The notes: generated from the letters alone by a model not told the origin. A DNA stretch of 64,000 bases from Nocardia harenae NBRC 108248 (GCF_001612885.1 NZ_BDBH01000005.1:372001-436000), one strand, 5' to 3'; positions 23,463-33,551 are shown, counted from the first letter of the stretch. A program made the numbers and translations.

Positions 23463-24985
23463 CAACGGCCCGCCTCCGCCGGTGCGGCGTCCAGCGTCAC
23501 CTGGACGGCCCTCGGATTGTTGCCCTGTTCGTCGGTGTAGGTCACCGTCACCTTGTCTCCTGGTTGGTGGGAACGGACCGCGGCGATCAGCGCGTCACCG
23601 GAATCGATGACCCGATCGTCGACCTTGATGACGACCGCTCCGGCCGGAATCCCCGCCTTGGCGGCGGGTCCGTCCTGGGTCGCTTCGAGCACCTGTGCCC
23701 TGGTGTCCTGCGGGCGCAGCCTGATGCCGATCTGGGCGTAGGTGGCCCGGCCGGTCTTGATCAGCTGGTCGGCGACTCGCCGGGCCTGGTCCACCGGAAT
23801 GGCGAAGCCGAGCCCGATCGAGCCGCTCTGCTGGCCGCCGGTCTCGCCGCCGAGGGTGGCGATGGCGGTATTGATGCCGATGAGCTTGCCCTCGCCGTCC
23901 ACCAGCGCGCCGCCGGAGTTGCCCGGGTTGATCGCGGCGTCGGTCTGCACCGCGTCGATCACCGGGTTGACGCCGGGGGCGGTGCCGGAGCCGCTGGTCG
24001 AGACCGGGCGGTTGAGCGAGGAGACGATGCCGGTGGTGACGGTGCCCGCGAGGCCGAGCGGGGAGCCGATGGCGATCACCGGCTGGCCGACCTGGAGTTC
24101 GGCCGAGCTGCCGAGCTCGATCGGGGTGAGGCCGGTCTTGCCGTCGGCCTTGATGACCGCGAGGTCGGAGACCGGGTCGGCGCCGACGATGGTGGCCGGG
24201 GCGGTGGAGCCGTCGCTGAAGACGACCTCCATCCTGGCGCCGGTGCCGCCGCCGGTGGCGACGTGGTTGTTGGTAAGGATCAGGCCATCCGAGGAGAGCA
24301 CCACGCCGGAGCCCTCACCCTCGGCGCGGTTGCTCGCCACCTTGATCATGACGACGCTGGGCAGCACCTTCTGGGCCACCGCCTGGATGGAGCCTGCGGG
24401 GGCGTTCGAGACCGTGTTCACGTTCGGCTTCGGGGCGTCGAGGGCGTTGGCGACCGTCGAGGTGGCGTCGCGGTCGACGGCGACGGCGCCGACGACGCCG
24501 CCGATGCCGCCGCTCACCAGGGCGAGGGCAAGGGCGCCCGCGACCAGCGCGGTGCGGCGGGGGCGCTTGGCCGGGCCGGGGCCGGAGGGGCCGCCGCCGT
24601 AGGCGGGTGGGATGGTGCCCGGCGGCACCGGGCCGCCCGGCTGGGTGTAGCCGGAACCGTAGGGGGCCGGGCTCGGGCCGGACTCGTGCCGGCCCTGCGC
24701 GTCGTGCGCGGCTGGGCCGAAGCCCTGGTTCGCGCCGAAGGCGCTGGTGGGGTTATCCGGTCCACCACTGCCTTGCGCGCCGAAAGAGCCGGTCCCCGGA
24801 GCCCCGGCCCCCGGCTCGAACCCACCGGACCCGGCACCGAACCCACCCGCCCCGGGCGGGTTGTACCCACCCTGCGGCCCGTACGGCCCCGGCGCCCACG
24901 GCGACCCCGGCCCGGTCGGCTGCTGGCTGGGGTGCGGGGCCCCCGCGGGCTGCTCACCCGCGCGGCGCTGGTTTTCCTCGGTCAC
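23462..24985 (-). CDS. pepD: HtrA-like serine protease PepD
   Basis: About 507 residues. An N-terminal cytoplasmic, glycine/proline/glutamine-rich region (about 150 residues) is followed by one membrane helix and the protease domain. The catalytic triad is visible in NNHV, SDLAVIKADG and NPGNSGGAL. A PDZ domain (about residues 405-500) binds C-terminal peptides. PepD in mycobacteria degrades misfolded envelope proteins and feeds back on the MprAB-SigE stress pathway. GTG 24985 is chosen because GAGGATC precedes it; the longer form from 25045 would overlap the MprA-box repeats. It sits downstream of mprB with its own operator. Confidence 0.93.
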   Translation of the reverse strand: MTEENQRRAGEQPAGAPHPSQQPTGPGSPWAPGPYGPQGGYNPPGAGGFGAGSGGFEPGAGAPGTGSFGAQGSGGPDNPTSAFGANQGFGPAAHDAQGRHESGPSPAPYGSGYTQPGGPVPPGTIPPAYGGGPSGPGPAKRPRRTALVAGALALALVSGGIGGVVGAVAVDRDATSTVANALDAPKPNVNTVSNAPAGSIQAVAQKVLPSVVMIKVASNRAEGEGSGVVLSSDGLILTNNHVATGGGTGARMEVVFSDGSTAPATIVGADPVSDLAVIKADGKTGLTPIELGSSAELQVGQPVIAIGSPLGLAGTVTTGIVSSLNRPVSTSGSGTAPGVNPVIDAVQTDAAINPGNSGGALVDGEGKLIGINTAIATLGGETGGQQSGSIGLGFAIPVDQARRVADQLIKTGRATYAQIGIRLRPQDTRAQVLEATQDGPAAKAGIPAGAVVIKVDDRVIDSGDALIAAVRSHQPGDKVTVTYTDEQGNNPRAVQVTLDAAPAEAGR

Positions 24986-25045
24986 GGCGATCCTCGATGC
25001 TCGGCTGTGGGTCCTGCTCGTAGTACCCCCCAGCCTGCTCATCAC

Positions 25046-25064
25046 GACTGAGAACGGACTGAGA
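25046..25064 (-). promoter_or_regulatory. MprA-box-like tandem repeat upstream of pepD
   Basis: On the minus strand TCTCAGTC occurs twice with an 11-base period. The same octamer and period occur upstream of mprA at 27265-27286. M. tuberculosis MprA recognises loosely conserved direct repeats, so this is the likely MprA site for pepD, about 60 bases from the chosen start. Confidence 0.8.
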
Positions 25065-25072
25065 CGGCGCTA

Positions 25073-26563
25073 TCAGTTTTCCGAGAGCTGCTCGGGCCTG
25101 CCTCCCTCGCCGGGGAGCACGATGCGGATGAGCGCCCCGCCGCGCTCGGAGGCGTCGACGGTGATGGTGCCGCCGTGCTTGGTCACCACCTGCTTGACGA
25201 TGGCGAGGCCGAGCCCGGAGCCGGGCATGGAGCGGGAGACGGTGGTCCGGTAGAAGCGCTCGAAGACCAGCTCCCGCTCGGCGGGCGGAATGCCTGGACC
25301 GGCGTCGTCGACGGCGAGTTCGAGCAGGCCGCGGCTCACCTCGCGCATGGTGACCAGGACCCGGGCCCCGCCCGGGCTCCACTTGGCGGCATTGTCGAGC
25401 ACATTGAGCACGGCACGCTCCAGCCCGGCCTCGTGGCCGTAGACGAACCACGGCCGCAACTCGGCGACGAATTCGATGGCGCCGCGCCTGCGCCGGGCGC
25501 GCTCCAGCGCCCGCTCGGCGACCTCGCCGAGATCGACGCGGTCGTAAACGGTCTCCGGCGCGTCCTCGCGGGCCAGGTCGACCAGGTCGCCGACGAGGGT
25601 GGAGAGCTCCTCGATCTGCCCCATGACGTCGGCGCGCAGCTCGGCCATGTCCTCCTCGGGCAGCCGGGGCGCACCCGGCCTGCTGGAGGCGATGAGCAGC
25701 TCCATATTGGTGCGCAGCGAGGTGAGCGGGGTGCGCAGCTCGTGCCCGGCGTCGGCGACCAGCCTGCGCTGCCGGTCCCGCGACTCGGTGAGCGCGCGCA
25801 GCATGGTGTTGAAGCTCTCGGTGAGCCTGGCCAGTTCGTCGTCGCCGGTGACCTGGATCGGCGTCAGGTCGTCGGTGCGGGCGATCCGCTCGGTGGCGGC
25901 GGTGAGCCGGGCGATCGGGCGCAGCCCGGTGCGGCCGACCGCGGTGCCCGCCGCGGCGGCGAGCACCACGCCGCAGCCGCCGACCACGAACATGAGCCAG
26001 GCGAGCCGGTCCAGCACCTCCCTGGTCGGCTCCAGCCGCTGCGAGACCACCAGCGTGGCCCCGGAGTTGGTGCGCCGCGCGAGCACCCGCTGATTGTCGA
26101 CGGTGCGCAGGGAGAACTCGCGCTCCCCGGCGGCCACCGCCATCTCGTCGGCGCCGACCGGCGGATCGGTCGGCTGCGGGGGCACGTACTGCTTGTCGTC
26201 GCCGAAGATCAGCGCGACGCCGACATCGTTGGAGTAGAGCCCGGCCAGGATGATCGAGTAGAAGCCGAGGCTGTCGAAGTTGTTGTCGATGAGCGTGGCG
26301 GCACGGGCACGCAGCTGCGAGTCGACGTCGGCGTAGAGCGAGCGCGCCACCATGGCGTAGGCGGCGATGGAGGCGAGCGCCACCGCGATGGCCACCACCG
26401 AGGCGGCGAGCAGGGTAACCCGCCAGCGCAGCGAGACCGAGCGGGTCAGCGGGGTCGGCGGGCGCATCTCCGGCGGCAACTGCTCGGACGGGCGCGGCTC
26501 GGCCTGGCGCGTGCCGAGGGTGGCGATCACCGGCCGTCGCGCGTTGCGCGACATGGCGGTCAC
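25073..26563 (-). CDS. mprB: Envelope-stress sensor histidine kinase MprB
   Basis: A 496-residue kinase. Two membrane helices (about residues 48-70 and 190-212) flank an extracytoplasmic domain, then a HAMP linker, the dimerisation/phosphoacceptor helix [13 protein letters not shown] (the His), and the ATPase boxes [18 protein letters not shown] and GSGLGLAI. It pairs with MprA. In mycobacteria MprB senses envelope stress with DnaK contact and controls sigE and pepD. The GTG start overlaps the mprA stop codon (GTGA). No break in the catalytic motifs is seen. Confidence 0.95.
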   Translation of the reverse strand: MTAMSRNARRPVIATLGTRQAEPRPSEQLPPEMRPPTPLTRSVSLRWRVTLLAASVVAIAVALASIAAYAMVARSLYADVDSQLRARAATLIDNNFDSLGFYSIILAGLYSNDVGVALIFGDDKQYVPPQPTDPPVGADEMAVAAGEREFSLRTVDNQRVLARRTNSGATLVVSQRLEPTREVLDRLAWLMFVVGGCGVVLAAAAGTAVGRTGLRPIARLTAATERIARTDDLTPIQVTGDDELARLTESFNTMLRALTESRDRQRRLVADAGHELRTPLTSLRTNMELLIASSRPGAPRLPEEDMAELRADVMGQIEELSTLVGDLVDLAREDAPETVYDRVDLGEVAERALERARRRRGAIEFVAELRPWFVYGHEAGLERAVLNVLDNAAKWSPGGARVLVTMREVSRGLLELAVDDAGPGIPPAERELVFERFYRTTVSRSMPGSGLGLAIVKQVVTKHGGTITVDASERGGALIRIVLPGEGGRPEQLSEN

Positions 26564-27246
26564 GGCGGGGTCTCGCGGAGCACGTACCCGACGCCGCGCA
26601 CGGTGTGGATGAGCCGCGGCTCGCCCTCCGCCTCGGTCTTGCGGCGCAGGTAGCCGATGTACACCTCGAGCGCGTTGCCCGAGGTCGGGAAGTCGTAGCC
26701 CCAGACCTCCTCCAGGATCCGGCTGCGGGTGAGCACCCGCCGCGGGTTCGCCATCAGCATCTCCAGCAGCGAGAACTCGGTGCGGGTGAGGCTGATCGAC
26801 CTGGTGTCCCTGGTGACCTCCCTGGTGACCGGATCCAGCGAGAGATCCGCGAACGTCAGGGTCTCCGAGGCCTCGCCGGGCGCGGTACCGGTCCGGCGCA
26901 AGAGCGCGCGCAGCCGGGCGAGCAATTCCTCGAGCGCGAACGGCTTCGGCAAATAGTCGTCGGCGCCCGCGTCAAGTCCCGCGACACGTTCGGAAACGGA
27001 ATCCCGCGCCGTCAAAACCAGAATCGGAAGGTCGTCTCCGGTACTGCGCAGCCTGCGGCATACCTCCAGACCGTCCAGCCGTGGCATCATCACATCCAGC
27101 ACCAGCGCATCGGGGCGCTGAGCGGTCGCCTTCTCGAGCGCGTCGACCCCGTCGACCGCCAGATCCACCGTGTAGCCGTTGAAGGTCAGCGACCGGCGCA
27201 ACGATTCGCGAACGGCGCGGTCGTCGTCGACTACCAGAATCCGCAT
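26560..27246 (-). CDS. mprA: OmpR-family response regulator MprA
   Basis: A 228-residue regulator. The receiver domain starts [16 protein letters not shown], with the phospho-aspartate in VLDVMMP and the lysine in PKPF. The C-terminal winged helix has [13 protein letters not shown] and [20 protein letters not shown]. It binds MprA boxes and activates mprAB, pepD and sigE under envelope stress. The ATG at 27246 lies 19 bases from a perfect tandem repeat that is the probable autoregulatory site. Confidence 0.95.
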   Translation of the reverse strand: MRILVVDDDRAVRESLRRSLTFNGYTVDLAVDGVDALEKATAQRPDALVLDVMMPRLDGLEVCRRLRSTGDDLPILVLTARDSVSERVAGLDAGADDYLPKPFALEELLARLRALLRRTGTAPGEASETLTFADLSLDPVTREVTRDTRSISLTRTEFSLLEMLMANPRRVLTRSRILEEVWGYDFPTSGNALEVYIGYLRRKTEAEGEPRLIHTVRGVGYVLRETPP

Positions 27247-27264
27247 GTGACCAGTGTGGCCCCA

Positions 27265-27286
27265 CCGACTGAGAGCCGACTGAGAG
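27265..27286 (-). promoter_or_regulatory. MprA box: perfect 11-bp tandem repeat
   Basis: The plus strand reads CCGACTGAGAG twice, head to tail, in 22 bases; the minus strand gives CTCTCAGTCGG twice. The repeat starts 19 bases from the mprA ATG and matches the octamer spacing at pepD, so autoregulation by MprA is likely. Confidence 0.85.
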
Positions 27287-27483
27287 GGTGTGTCCGACAC
27301 GCCGTGGCGCGACTCGCCGGGGGATCTCGGCGGATCCATCTCGGAACGATCACGGTCCGGTCACCGACGATGACCAGCGCCTTTTATCCGAAGTCGCCGA
27401 AGTGCTTCCGGGCGGACGGGCCGATAGCTCCGAAAGGCGTTCTGTGACGCCATATTCGAGAAAAACATACTGAGTACCCCAGA

Positions 27484-27512
27484 TTGCTCACGCTCACGCA
27501 GCGCGGTATGTT
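27484..27512 (+). promoter_or_regulatory. Putative housekeeping promoter of the conservon operon
   Basis: TTGCTC at 27484-27489 and TATGTT at 27507-27512 with a 17-base spacer form a sigma-70-like promoter about 90 bases upstream of the kinase start. This assignment rests on sequence alone. Confidence 0.4.
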
Positions 27513-27601
27513 CACCGCGGTAAAAAGAAGACCCTTCGTTGGTTCTGTGATGCGGGTTGATCCACATCCGACGAGCAGCCACGCGCCGCCGGGGGTCACT
27601 C

Positions 27602-30529
27602 GTGAAGCGGAGGCGACGGAAGCGGATGGAAGCTGCACCGCGATCCTGGCAATTCAGCCTGTCGAACTGGTCCGTCACCCGCAAGGTGGGGATCGTTCTG
27701 GTGCTGCCGGTACTGCTGGCGACCGTATTCGCGGTTCTGCGTATCAACAACGAGTTGCGCACCATGGAGCAACTCCACGCAGCGACCGAACAAGCGATCA
27801 TCATCCGGCCGGTCATCCGGTACGGCACGGCCACCGAGCAACTCGCCGTCGCGGCCTCCTCCTCCTGGGGGAACATCGCGGACCCGGCGACCGCGGCCGC
27901 GCTGACCCGATTCGACCAGGCGCTCGCCGAACTCGAGGTCGCGATGCAGACCACCGACGTCAGCGGGAAGGTGACCGCGGAGCTGGCCTCCGCGGTAGCC
28001 ACCGGGTCGACCATGCGCAACAGCCTGCGCAACGGCTCGCCCGCCATGGTCGGTGAGCAGGCCGACGAGATCGCGGCCAGGATCGGCAACGCGCTCGCTC
28101 GCTCGCCCTCGGTCGACGACCTGGTGATCCAGCGCTACTTCCTGCAGCTCGGCGCGATTCAGTCGGCGCGCCGCACGCTCACCCAGCAGCAGCTGCTGAT
28201 CGGCATGCCGGATGCCGCGCGCAACCCCGGCGTGCAGGCCAAGGTGCTGATCTCGGCGGGCGCCGAGATGACGATGATCTCGACCTACTCGCTGATCCTG
28301 CCGGAGAACGCGGGCAACCTGCGGCCGCTGATGGACGCGGTGCAAACCCGGCTCGCGGCCTTCAGCCAGAACGTCGGCGACCCGTCGGCCAACCCGGCCG
28401 TCGTGGATTCGCTGCGGGTCAGCAGCGACACCTACGCCGTCACCACCGACGAGCTGATGGAGATCATCGACGGGTCGCTCGCCTCCAGGACGGTGAACGC
28501 GCAGGCCAGCGCGCTGCGCGAGGCGAGCATCGTGCTCGGCACGCTGCTCGCGGGGCTGGCGCTCGCGCTCTCGGTGGCTCGCACGCTGGTGGTCCCGGTG
28601 CGCAGGCTGCGGCGCGACGCGCTGGAGGTCGCGCACGTCAAGCTGCCGGACGAGCTCGCGGTGGTGCGCGCGGGCGGCGCCACCCCGCAGATCACCCCGG
28701 TCGGGGTGCACAGCACCGACGAGATCGGGCAGCTGGCTCGCGCGGTGGACGAGATCCACGAGCAGGCGCTCGCGCTCGCCGCCGAGCAGGCCCGGCTCCG
28801 GGTGCAGATCGGCAATATGTTCGAGACGCTCTCCCGGCGCAGCCAGTCGCTGGTGGAGCAGCAGCTCACGCTGATCGAGGAGCTGGAGCACGACGAGGAC
28901 GACGGCGAGCGGCTGCAGAGCCTCTTCCGCCTCGACCACCTCGCCACCCGCATGCGCCGCAACGGCGACAACCTGCTCGTGCTGGCCGGTACCCAGCTGC
29001 GCCGCGGCGCGCTGCACCCGGTGCCGCTCTCGGACATGCTGTGGAGCGCGGTCTCCCAGGTGGAGGATTACCAGCGGGTGGAGATCGGCTCGGTGCCCGA
29101 GGGCGTCGTGCCCGGCGAGCCCGCGGTCGACATCGAACACCTGCTGGCCGAGCTGATCGACAACGCGCTGCGCTACTCGCCGCCGACCACCGCGGTCGCG
29201 GTGATGGTGGCCCGCGCGGTGGACGGCGGCTACCTGATCGAGATCACCGACCGCGGCCTCGGCATGGCGTCCGAGGATCTGCAGGCGACCAACGAGCGGC
29301 TGGCCTCCGGTGGCGAGGTCAATGTCGAGACCGCGCGCCGGATGGGGCTCTTCGTGGTCGGCAGGCTGGCCAAGCGGCACACCATCACGGTGAGCCTGCG
29401 GCGCACCTCGACCATGGCGCAGCAGCCGGGCATCACGGCGAGCGTGCACCTGCCCGGCGCGCTGGTCGCGCCGCAGCTGGACCACACCGACCCGAACGGC
29501 AAGCAGCTCTCCGGCCGGGACGACGGCTTCGGCTCCGCGCCGACCCGCAACCTGGTCCCGGTGCCGAGCCTGCCGCAGCGCGAGACCGGCAGCAGCGGCT
29601 TCGGCACCACCAGCAACGGGCTGCCGCAGCGCCGCCCGGCCATGCGGGTGGCGGACGCGCCGGAGCAGCCGAGCGTCTCGGTGCCCGGCCGCGGCGACCA
29701 CTCCGGTACCGACCGCTCCGGCACCGACCGGCCGCGCACCCCGGCCTTCGGCGCGGAGGCGCCGTCCCGGACGACCGGCAGCTTCCCGGCGGTCGACCCG
29801 CACAACCCGCCCACCGGCACCGACCTGTGGGCGGAGAACAAGGACGACCCGGCCGACGACGGCGACTCCGCCCAGTTCACCAGCCGCTCCGGGCTTCCGG
29901 TGCGCAGGCCAGGCGAGCATGCGCCCGCCGCGGTCCGGCTGGACGGCACCGACCGGTCCGATCGCGCGGCGCAGCCCTCGGCGCGCGACGACCAGCGGGC
30001 CGAGCCCGTCGATTCCGGCGAGCAGCCCGCCGCCCGCCGCCCGGTGCCGGATTACGACGGCCCGGAGTACGCCACCCAGGCGTACCGGCCCTTCGACCGG
30101 CCCGCGCACACCGGCGAGCAGCAGCGGGTCCGGCGCGCGGAGGAGCCCGACGACGGCCGCGAGCAGACCGGCTCGTCCCGGCTGCAGCCCATCGCCGGGG
30201 AGTCGCCGACCCCCATCTACCAGCGCATGGTCTCCGAGTGGCTGGTCGAACCGGCGTCCTCGGAGGCGGCTCCCGGCTCCTGGTCGTCGCCGGCCGACGC
30301 GGGCTGGTCCGCGGCGGCCGAGGCGAGCAAGCCGATCACCTCCTCGCGCACCGCGGGCGGGCTGCCCATCCGCAGGCCGGGCGCGCAGCTGGTACCGGGC
30401 GGCCTCGCCCAGGCGGAGGAGCAGGGTGACCGCGACCCTGAGGAGATCCGCAACAACCTCACCAGGCATCTCAGCGGGGTCCGCAGTGGGCGGGCCAATG
30501 TGCAGTACAACGACGGAGGGCTTGCATGA
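27602..30529 (+). CDS. Conservon-type sensor histidine kinase with NIT domain (CvnA-like)
   Basis: About 975 residues. A basic N-terminus precedes the first helix ([18 protein letters not shown]), then a nitrate/nitrite-sensing-like (NIT) domain outside the membrane, a second helix near residue 310, a HAMP-like segment, and a kinase core. The core has the [20 protein letters not shown] region in place of a canonical H-box, then [12 protein letters not shown] and DRGLGMA. The last 350 residues are a disordered proline-rich tail. It is the membrane partner of the roadblock/DUF742/GTPase set. GTG 27602 is chosen after GGGGG; ATG 27626 is possible. Confidence 0.88.
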   Translation: MKRRRRKRMEAAPRSWQFSLSNWSVTRKVGIVLVLPVLLATVFAVLRINNELRTMEQLHAATEQAIIIRPVIRYGTATEQLAVAASSSWGNIADPATAAALTRFDQALAELEVAMQTTDVSGKVTAELASAVATGSTMRNSLRNGSPAMVGEQADEIAARIGNALARSPSVDDLVIQRYFLQLGAIQSARRTLTQQQLLIGMPDAARNPGVQAKVLISAGAEMTMISTYSLILPENAGNLRPLMDAVQTRLAAFSQNVGDPSANPAVVDSLRVSSDTYAVTTDELMEIIDGSLASRTVNAQASALREASIVLGTLLAGLALALSVARTLVVPVRRLRRDALEVAHVKLPDELAVVRAGGATPQITPVGVHSTDEIGQLARAVDEIHEQALALAAEQARLRVQIGNMFETLSRRSQSLVEQQLTLIEELEHDEDDGERLQSLFRLDHLATRMRRNGDNLLVLAGTQLRRGALHPVPLSDMLWSAVSQVEDYQRVEIGSVPEGVVPGEPAVDIEHLLAELIDNALRYSPPTTAVAVMVARAVDGGYLIEITDRGLGMASEDLQATNERLASGGEVNVETARRMGLFVVGRLAKRHTITVSLRRTSTMAQQPGITASVHLPGALVAPQLDHTDPNGKQLSGRDDGFGSAPTRNLVPVPSLPQRETGSSGFGTTSNGLPQRRPAMRVADAPEQPSVSVPGRGDHSGTDRSGTDRPRTPAFGAEAPSRTTGSFPAVDPHNPPTGTDLWAENKDDPADDGDSAQFTSRSGLPVRRPGEHAPAAVRLDGTDRSDRAAQPSARDDQRAEPVDSGEQPAARRPVPDYDGPEYATQAYRPFDRPAHTGEQQRVRRAEEPDDGREQTGSSRLQPIAGESPTPIYQRMVSEWLVEPASSEAAPGSWSSPADAGWSAAAEASKPITSSRTAGGLPIRRPGAQLVPGGLAQAEEQGDRDPEEIRNNLTRHLSGVRSGRANVQYNDGGLA

Positions 30530-30936
30530 CCAACGCCAACAAAGGCACCACGGACGAGAACCTGAACTGGCTGGTCGCACGGTTCACCCGGGATATCCCC
30601 GGCGTCTCGCACGCCGTCCTCGTCTCGGCCGACGGCCTGCTGCAGGCCACCAGCCCGCACCTGCCGTCGGACCGGGCCGAGCAGCTGGCGGCCGTCACCG
30701 CCGGGCTTGCGAGCCTCTCCGCGGGCGCCGCGCAGCTCTTCGACGGCGGCAAGGTGATGCAGTCGATCGTCGAGATGCAGCGCGGGTACCTGCTGGTGAT
30801 GAGCGTCGGAAACGGTTCGCACCTGGCAGTTCTCGCCAATAAATCGCACGATATCGGCCGCATCGGGTATGAGATGGCCCTGCTCGTCGACCGGGTCGGC
30901 AGCGTCGTGTCGGCGACCGCGCGGACTGCCGTCTGA
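30526..30936 (+). CDS. Roadblock/LC7-domain protein (CvnB-like)
   Basis: A 136-residue protein made of one roadblock/LC7 fold: [29 protein letters not shown], and a C-terminal MALLVDRVG helix. In conservons this protein is a GTPase partner or GTPase-activating factor of the CvnD type. The ATG overlaps the kinase stop codon (ATGA), so the two are coupled. Equivalent to Rv3364c in M. tuberculosis. Confidence 0.92.
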   Translation: MTNANKGTTDENLNWLVARFTRDIPGVSHAVLVSADGLLQATSPHLPSDRAEQLAAVTAGLASLSAGAAQLFDGGKVMQSIVEMQRGYLLVMSVGNGSHLAVLANKSHDIGRIGYEMALLVDRVGSVVSATARTAV

Positions 30937-30943
30937 GCTTGCC

Positions 30944-31318
30944 ATGTCCAGCCCGCACGGCTCCGGACCGTATCGACCTCCCACTCGCGTCCGGCCCTAC
31001 GCTCTGACCTCGGGTCGGACCGAGCCCGCGGTGGACCTGCCGCTCGAAGCGGTGATCGAAACCCTGTCGCACAACGCGCATCTCGACTGGCCGTCCGGTG
31101 ACATCCGTACCGAGATCCTGCGTCTCGGTACGCACCGGTTGTCCGTCGCCGAGATCGCCGCACATCTGGACCGCCCGCTGGGTATGGTCCGGGTGGTGAT
31201 CGGCGATCTCATCGTGGACGGCGCCATGCGCATGCACATCACACTGACCGAACAGACGAGCTTCAGCGAGCGCCGTACCCTGATGGAGAGGACATTGCGT
31301 GGACTCCGCGCCCTTTAG
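30944..31318 (+). CDS. DUF742 protein (CvnC-like)
   Basis: A 124-residue DUF742 protein with VRPYALTSGRT and LPLEAVIETL near the N-terminus and a winged-helix-like core LSVAEIAAHLDRPLGMVRVV followed by DLIVDGAM. The core looks like a DNA-binding or protein-binding helix-turn-helix. It starts at ATG 30944, seven bases after the roadblock stop, and its 3' end overlaps the GTPase gene by 20 bases. Confidence 0.92.
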   Translation: MSSPHGSGPYRPPTRVRPYALTSGRTEPAVDLPLEAVIETLSHNAHLDWPSGDIRTEILRLGTHRLSVAEIAAHLDRPLGMVRVVIGDLIVDGAMRMHITLTEQTSFSERRTLMERTLRGLRAL

Positions 31319-31958
31319 GAAACAAGGGCCCGAAAGCAAGATCGGGCCCGAAGGCAGCACCGGGCCCGATGACGCCGATACCAGGACCGCGTCCACCAAG
31401 ATCGTGGTGGCGGGCGGGTTCGGCGCCGGGAAGACGACGTTCGTCGGCGCGGTCTCCGAAATCGTGCCGCTGCGCACCGAGGCCATGGTCACCCAGTTCT
31501 CGGACGGTATCGACGATCTCGCCGATACTCCGCAGAAGGAGACCACGACGGTCGCCATGGATTTCGGGCGGATCATCCTGCCGGGCAACCTCACGCTGTA
31601 CCTGTTCGGCACGCCCGGCCAGCGCCGGTTCTGGTTCATGTGGGACGACCTGATCCGCGGCGCGATCGGCGCCGTCGTCCTGATCGACACCCGCAGGCTG
31701 GAGGACAGCTTCGCCGCGGTGGACTTCTTCGAGGCCCGCGGGCTGCCCTTCCTGATCGCGGTGAACCGCTTCCCGCACGCGCCGCGCTTCCCGATCGCCG
31801 AACTGCGCGAAGCGCTCTCGGTGCGCGAGGGCGTGCCGATCGTCGACATCGACGCGCGCAACGCGGTCGAGGTGCGGCAGGCGCTGGCCGCGGTGACCGA
31901 GTACGCCATCGCGGAGCTCAAGTCGCAGGAGCTGGAAGGGGCCGCACGGCATGCCTGA
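31299..31958 (+). CDS. Conservon small GTPase (CvnD-like)
   Basis: A 219-residue Ras-like GTPase. The P-loop is GGFGAGKTT near residue 40. FGTPGQRRFWFMWDD is the switch II region with TPGQ in place of DxxG, and IAVNRF stands for NKxD. It starts at GTG 31299 inside the DUF742 gene. It probably signals with the roadblock protein and the kinase on the membrane, as described for Streptomyces conservons and M. tuberculosis Rv3362c. No lipid-modification signal is seen. Confidence 0.92.
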   Translation: MDSAPFRKQGPESKIGPEGSTGPDDADTRTASTKIVVAGGFGAGKTTFVGAVSEIVPLRTEAMVTQFSDGIDDLADTPQKETTTVAMDFGRIILPGNLTLYLFGTPGQRRFWFMWDDLIRGAIGAVVLIDTRRLEDSFAAVDFFEARGLPFLIAVNRFPHAPRFPIAELREALSVREGVPIVDIDARNAVEVRQALAAVTEYAIAELKSQELEGAARHA

Positions 31959-32751
31959 GGTCCAGCTGCTGGCGAGCGGAGGCGCCGAGGTCGAGCTGTT
32001 CGTCCTCGGGCCCTGGATCGCCGGGCTCTCCGTCGCCATCTCGGTGCTCGGCGCGCTGATCGGGTTCGCCTGCATCGTGCACAGCGTGCGCTCGGCCCGC
32101 TTCCGGCTGGTCTGGCTGACCGCGGCCGCCGTCTCGATCGGCGGCATCGGGATCTGGCTCGCCACCTCGGTCACGCTACTCGGGCTCGATGTCTCGAGCA
32201 CCGTGCTCCGCTACGACCTGGCCTACCAGATCGCCGCGCTGGTGGTGGCCTTCGCGGCGGTGCTGATCGGGCTGCTGCTGCTCGGCCGCTCCTTCCGGCT
32301 GCCGATGCTGCTCGCGGGCGGGCTCGTCATGGGGCTCGGCACCGCGACCACGCTGTACCTGAGCCTCGGCGCCATCAGCGTGCAGGGCAAGGTCGACATC
32401 GCGCCGTGGCTGGCCGCGCTGGCCGCCGTCGTCGCGGTGCTGGTGTGCGCGGGGGTGCTGTGGTCGTTCCAGGCGCTGCGCGGCAGGCCGGCGCGGGCCG
32501 CGACCACTCTGCTGTTCGGCCTCGGCATCGCCGGGGTGTACTACCTCGGCCTCTCGGCGCTGGAGTTCGAGGTCGACCCGACCGCGACGGCGCCGGAGGG
32601 CGTGGAGCTGTTCGACTTCGTGTTCCCGATGTTCGTGATCGGCTTGCTCTCGCTGACCATTCCGATCAGCGCGGTGCTCATCGCGCCGGATCGCCGCGCG
32701 CTGGCCGCGGCCACGCCCGCGCCGCGCCCCGACCTCGAGCCCGCGCACTGA
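31951..32751 (+). CDS. Seven-helix membrane protein with degenerate MHYT-like repeats
   Basis: A 266-residue protein with seven helices. Three pairs of helices carry the positions of the MHYT sensor repeat: GIGIWLATSVTLLGLDVSS, GLGTATTLYLSLGAISVQG and GIAGVYYLGLSALEFEVD. The MHYT family coordinates copper with Met and His residues at these places; here the M-H-Y triplets are replaced, for example by ATS and YYL. The first codon overlaps the GTPase stop region by 8 bases, so it belongs to the conservon operon. I treat it as a metal-free MHYT relative, which is an inference. Confidence 0.7.
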   Translation: MPEVQLLASGGAEVELFVLGPWIAGLSVAISVLGALIGFACIVHSVRSARFRLVWLTAAAVSIGGIGIWLATSVTLLGLDVSSTVLRYDLAYQIAALVVAFAAVLIGLLLLGRSFRLPMLLAGGLVMGLGTATTLYLSLGAISVQGKVDIAPWLAALAAVVAVLVCAGVLWSFQALRGRPARAATTLLFGLGIAGVYYLGLSALEFEVDPTATAPEGVELFDFVFPMFVIGLLSLTIPISAVLIAPDRRALAAATPAPRPDLEPAH

Positions 32752-32785
32752 CCGGCCCGCACGGCTACCAGGGAGGGAGCGGGGC

Positions 32786-33163
32786 GTGACCCCGGAACAG
32801 GAAGCCGTGCTGCGCGACATCCGGCGGCAGCTGCGCTTCCCCGAGCCCGCCGGGCTCGGGGAGCAGGAGGCCACGCTGGCGGGCACGGTGGCCGCGATCC
32901 GGGCCGACAGCGCGGCGCTGCGCGAGCAGGCGGAGGCGCTGCGCGGCCAGATCGTCGCGTTGCGGACCGAGATCAGCGAGCTGGAGGCCACCACGGCCGA
33001 TCTCGCGGCGGAGCTGCGCGGGCTGCTGGAGCGGCGGCTGCCGTTCCCGCTCTCGCTGTTGGAGGGGCCCGCGGTGGCCCTGGTGGGACGTTTGGAATCG
33101 CTGCTGCCCGCTCGCCCGGGCGAACTCGCCGCTCCTCATGGAGCTCGGGAACATCACCCCTGA
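32786..33163 (+). CDS. Coiled-coil protein at the end of the conservon operon
   Basis: A 125-residue hypothetical protein. Residues about 25-85 are a heptad-like coiled coil (AAIRADSAALREQAEALRGQ, then IVALRTEISELEATTADL). There is no cysteine, signal or membrane helix. It starts with GTG 32786 after GGAGGG, 34 bases past the membrane protein gene, and ends the operon before a structured region. A scaffolding role with the conservon proteins is possible but unsupported. Confidence 0.75.
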   Translation: MTPEQEAVLRDIRRQLRFPEPAGLGEQEATLAGTVAAIRADSAALREQAEALRGQIVALRTEISELEATTADLAAELRGLLERRLPFPLSLLEGPAVALVGRLESLLPARPGELAAPHGAREHHP

Positions 33164-33166
33164 AAC

Positions 33167-33251
33167 AGGGCGGGAATCCGCTGGTGGAGCTTGGCGATGA
33201 GCGGGTTCCCCTGCGGCACCGGCTAAACCGGGCTTCGGAGGAACCCGCCCT
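33167..33251 (+). other. Two mutually exclusive helices after the conservon operon
   Basis: GCGGGTTCC (33201-33209) pairs with GGAACCCGC (33240-33248), while AGGGCGGG (33167-33174) pairs with CCCGCCCT (33244-33251). The right arms overlap by five bases, so only one helix can form at a time. This resembles a terminator/antiterminator arrangement, but no ligand-binding domain is recognised. Confidence 0.4.
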
Positions 33252-33551
33252 CCCGCACGAGGGTACCGGTGCGGATCGGTGAAATCCACTCATTCGGCAG
33301 GACTTTTATAGGGTGCGAAACCAACCTAGGGTCTGAGCCACGCTCTGCCGCAAACTTTTCGCATCGCCTAGAAAAACATCGTGAAAGGTCCGGCGGGTTA
33401 CGGGGATCGCGGCGCGTTTGCCCAGCGGGCCCACCCTGTCGAGTGCCCTTGCGCTGGATCCCGTCGCGTGTTCCCGGGTCGCCGCGCGCGAAACCGAGCT
33501 ATTGTCGGCGCGCACGACGCATCCGGGTTCGTTCGTTCGAAGGAGTTCCGC
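33252..33551. other. Intergenic region between the conservon and a small-protein gene
   Basis: About 300 bases with no supportable gene. It contains an AT-richer patch around 33301-33312 (ACTTTTATAGGG), which may be a promoter of the small HhH-like protein gene that starts at 33552. Confidence 0.5.

Noticed and set aside
22729-23610. Plus-strand frame opening with a hydrophobic helix and running over moaB2 and pepD
   Set aside because: After about 40 codons it is antisense to conserved genes, so a full-length product is not credible; only the first part is kept as a weak small-ORF observation.
27596-30580. Minus-strand frame of 994 codons opposite the conservon kinase
   Set aside because: Shadow frame without motifs; the plus strand has kinase and NIT features and coupled neighbours.
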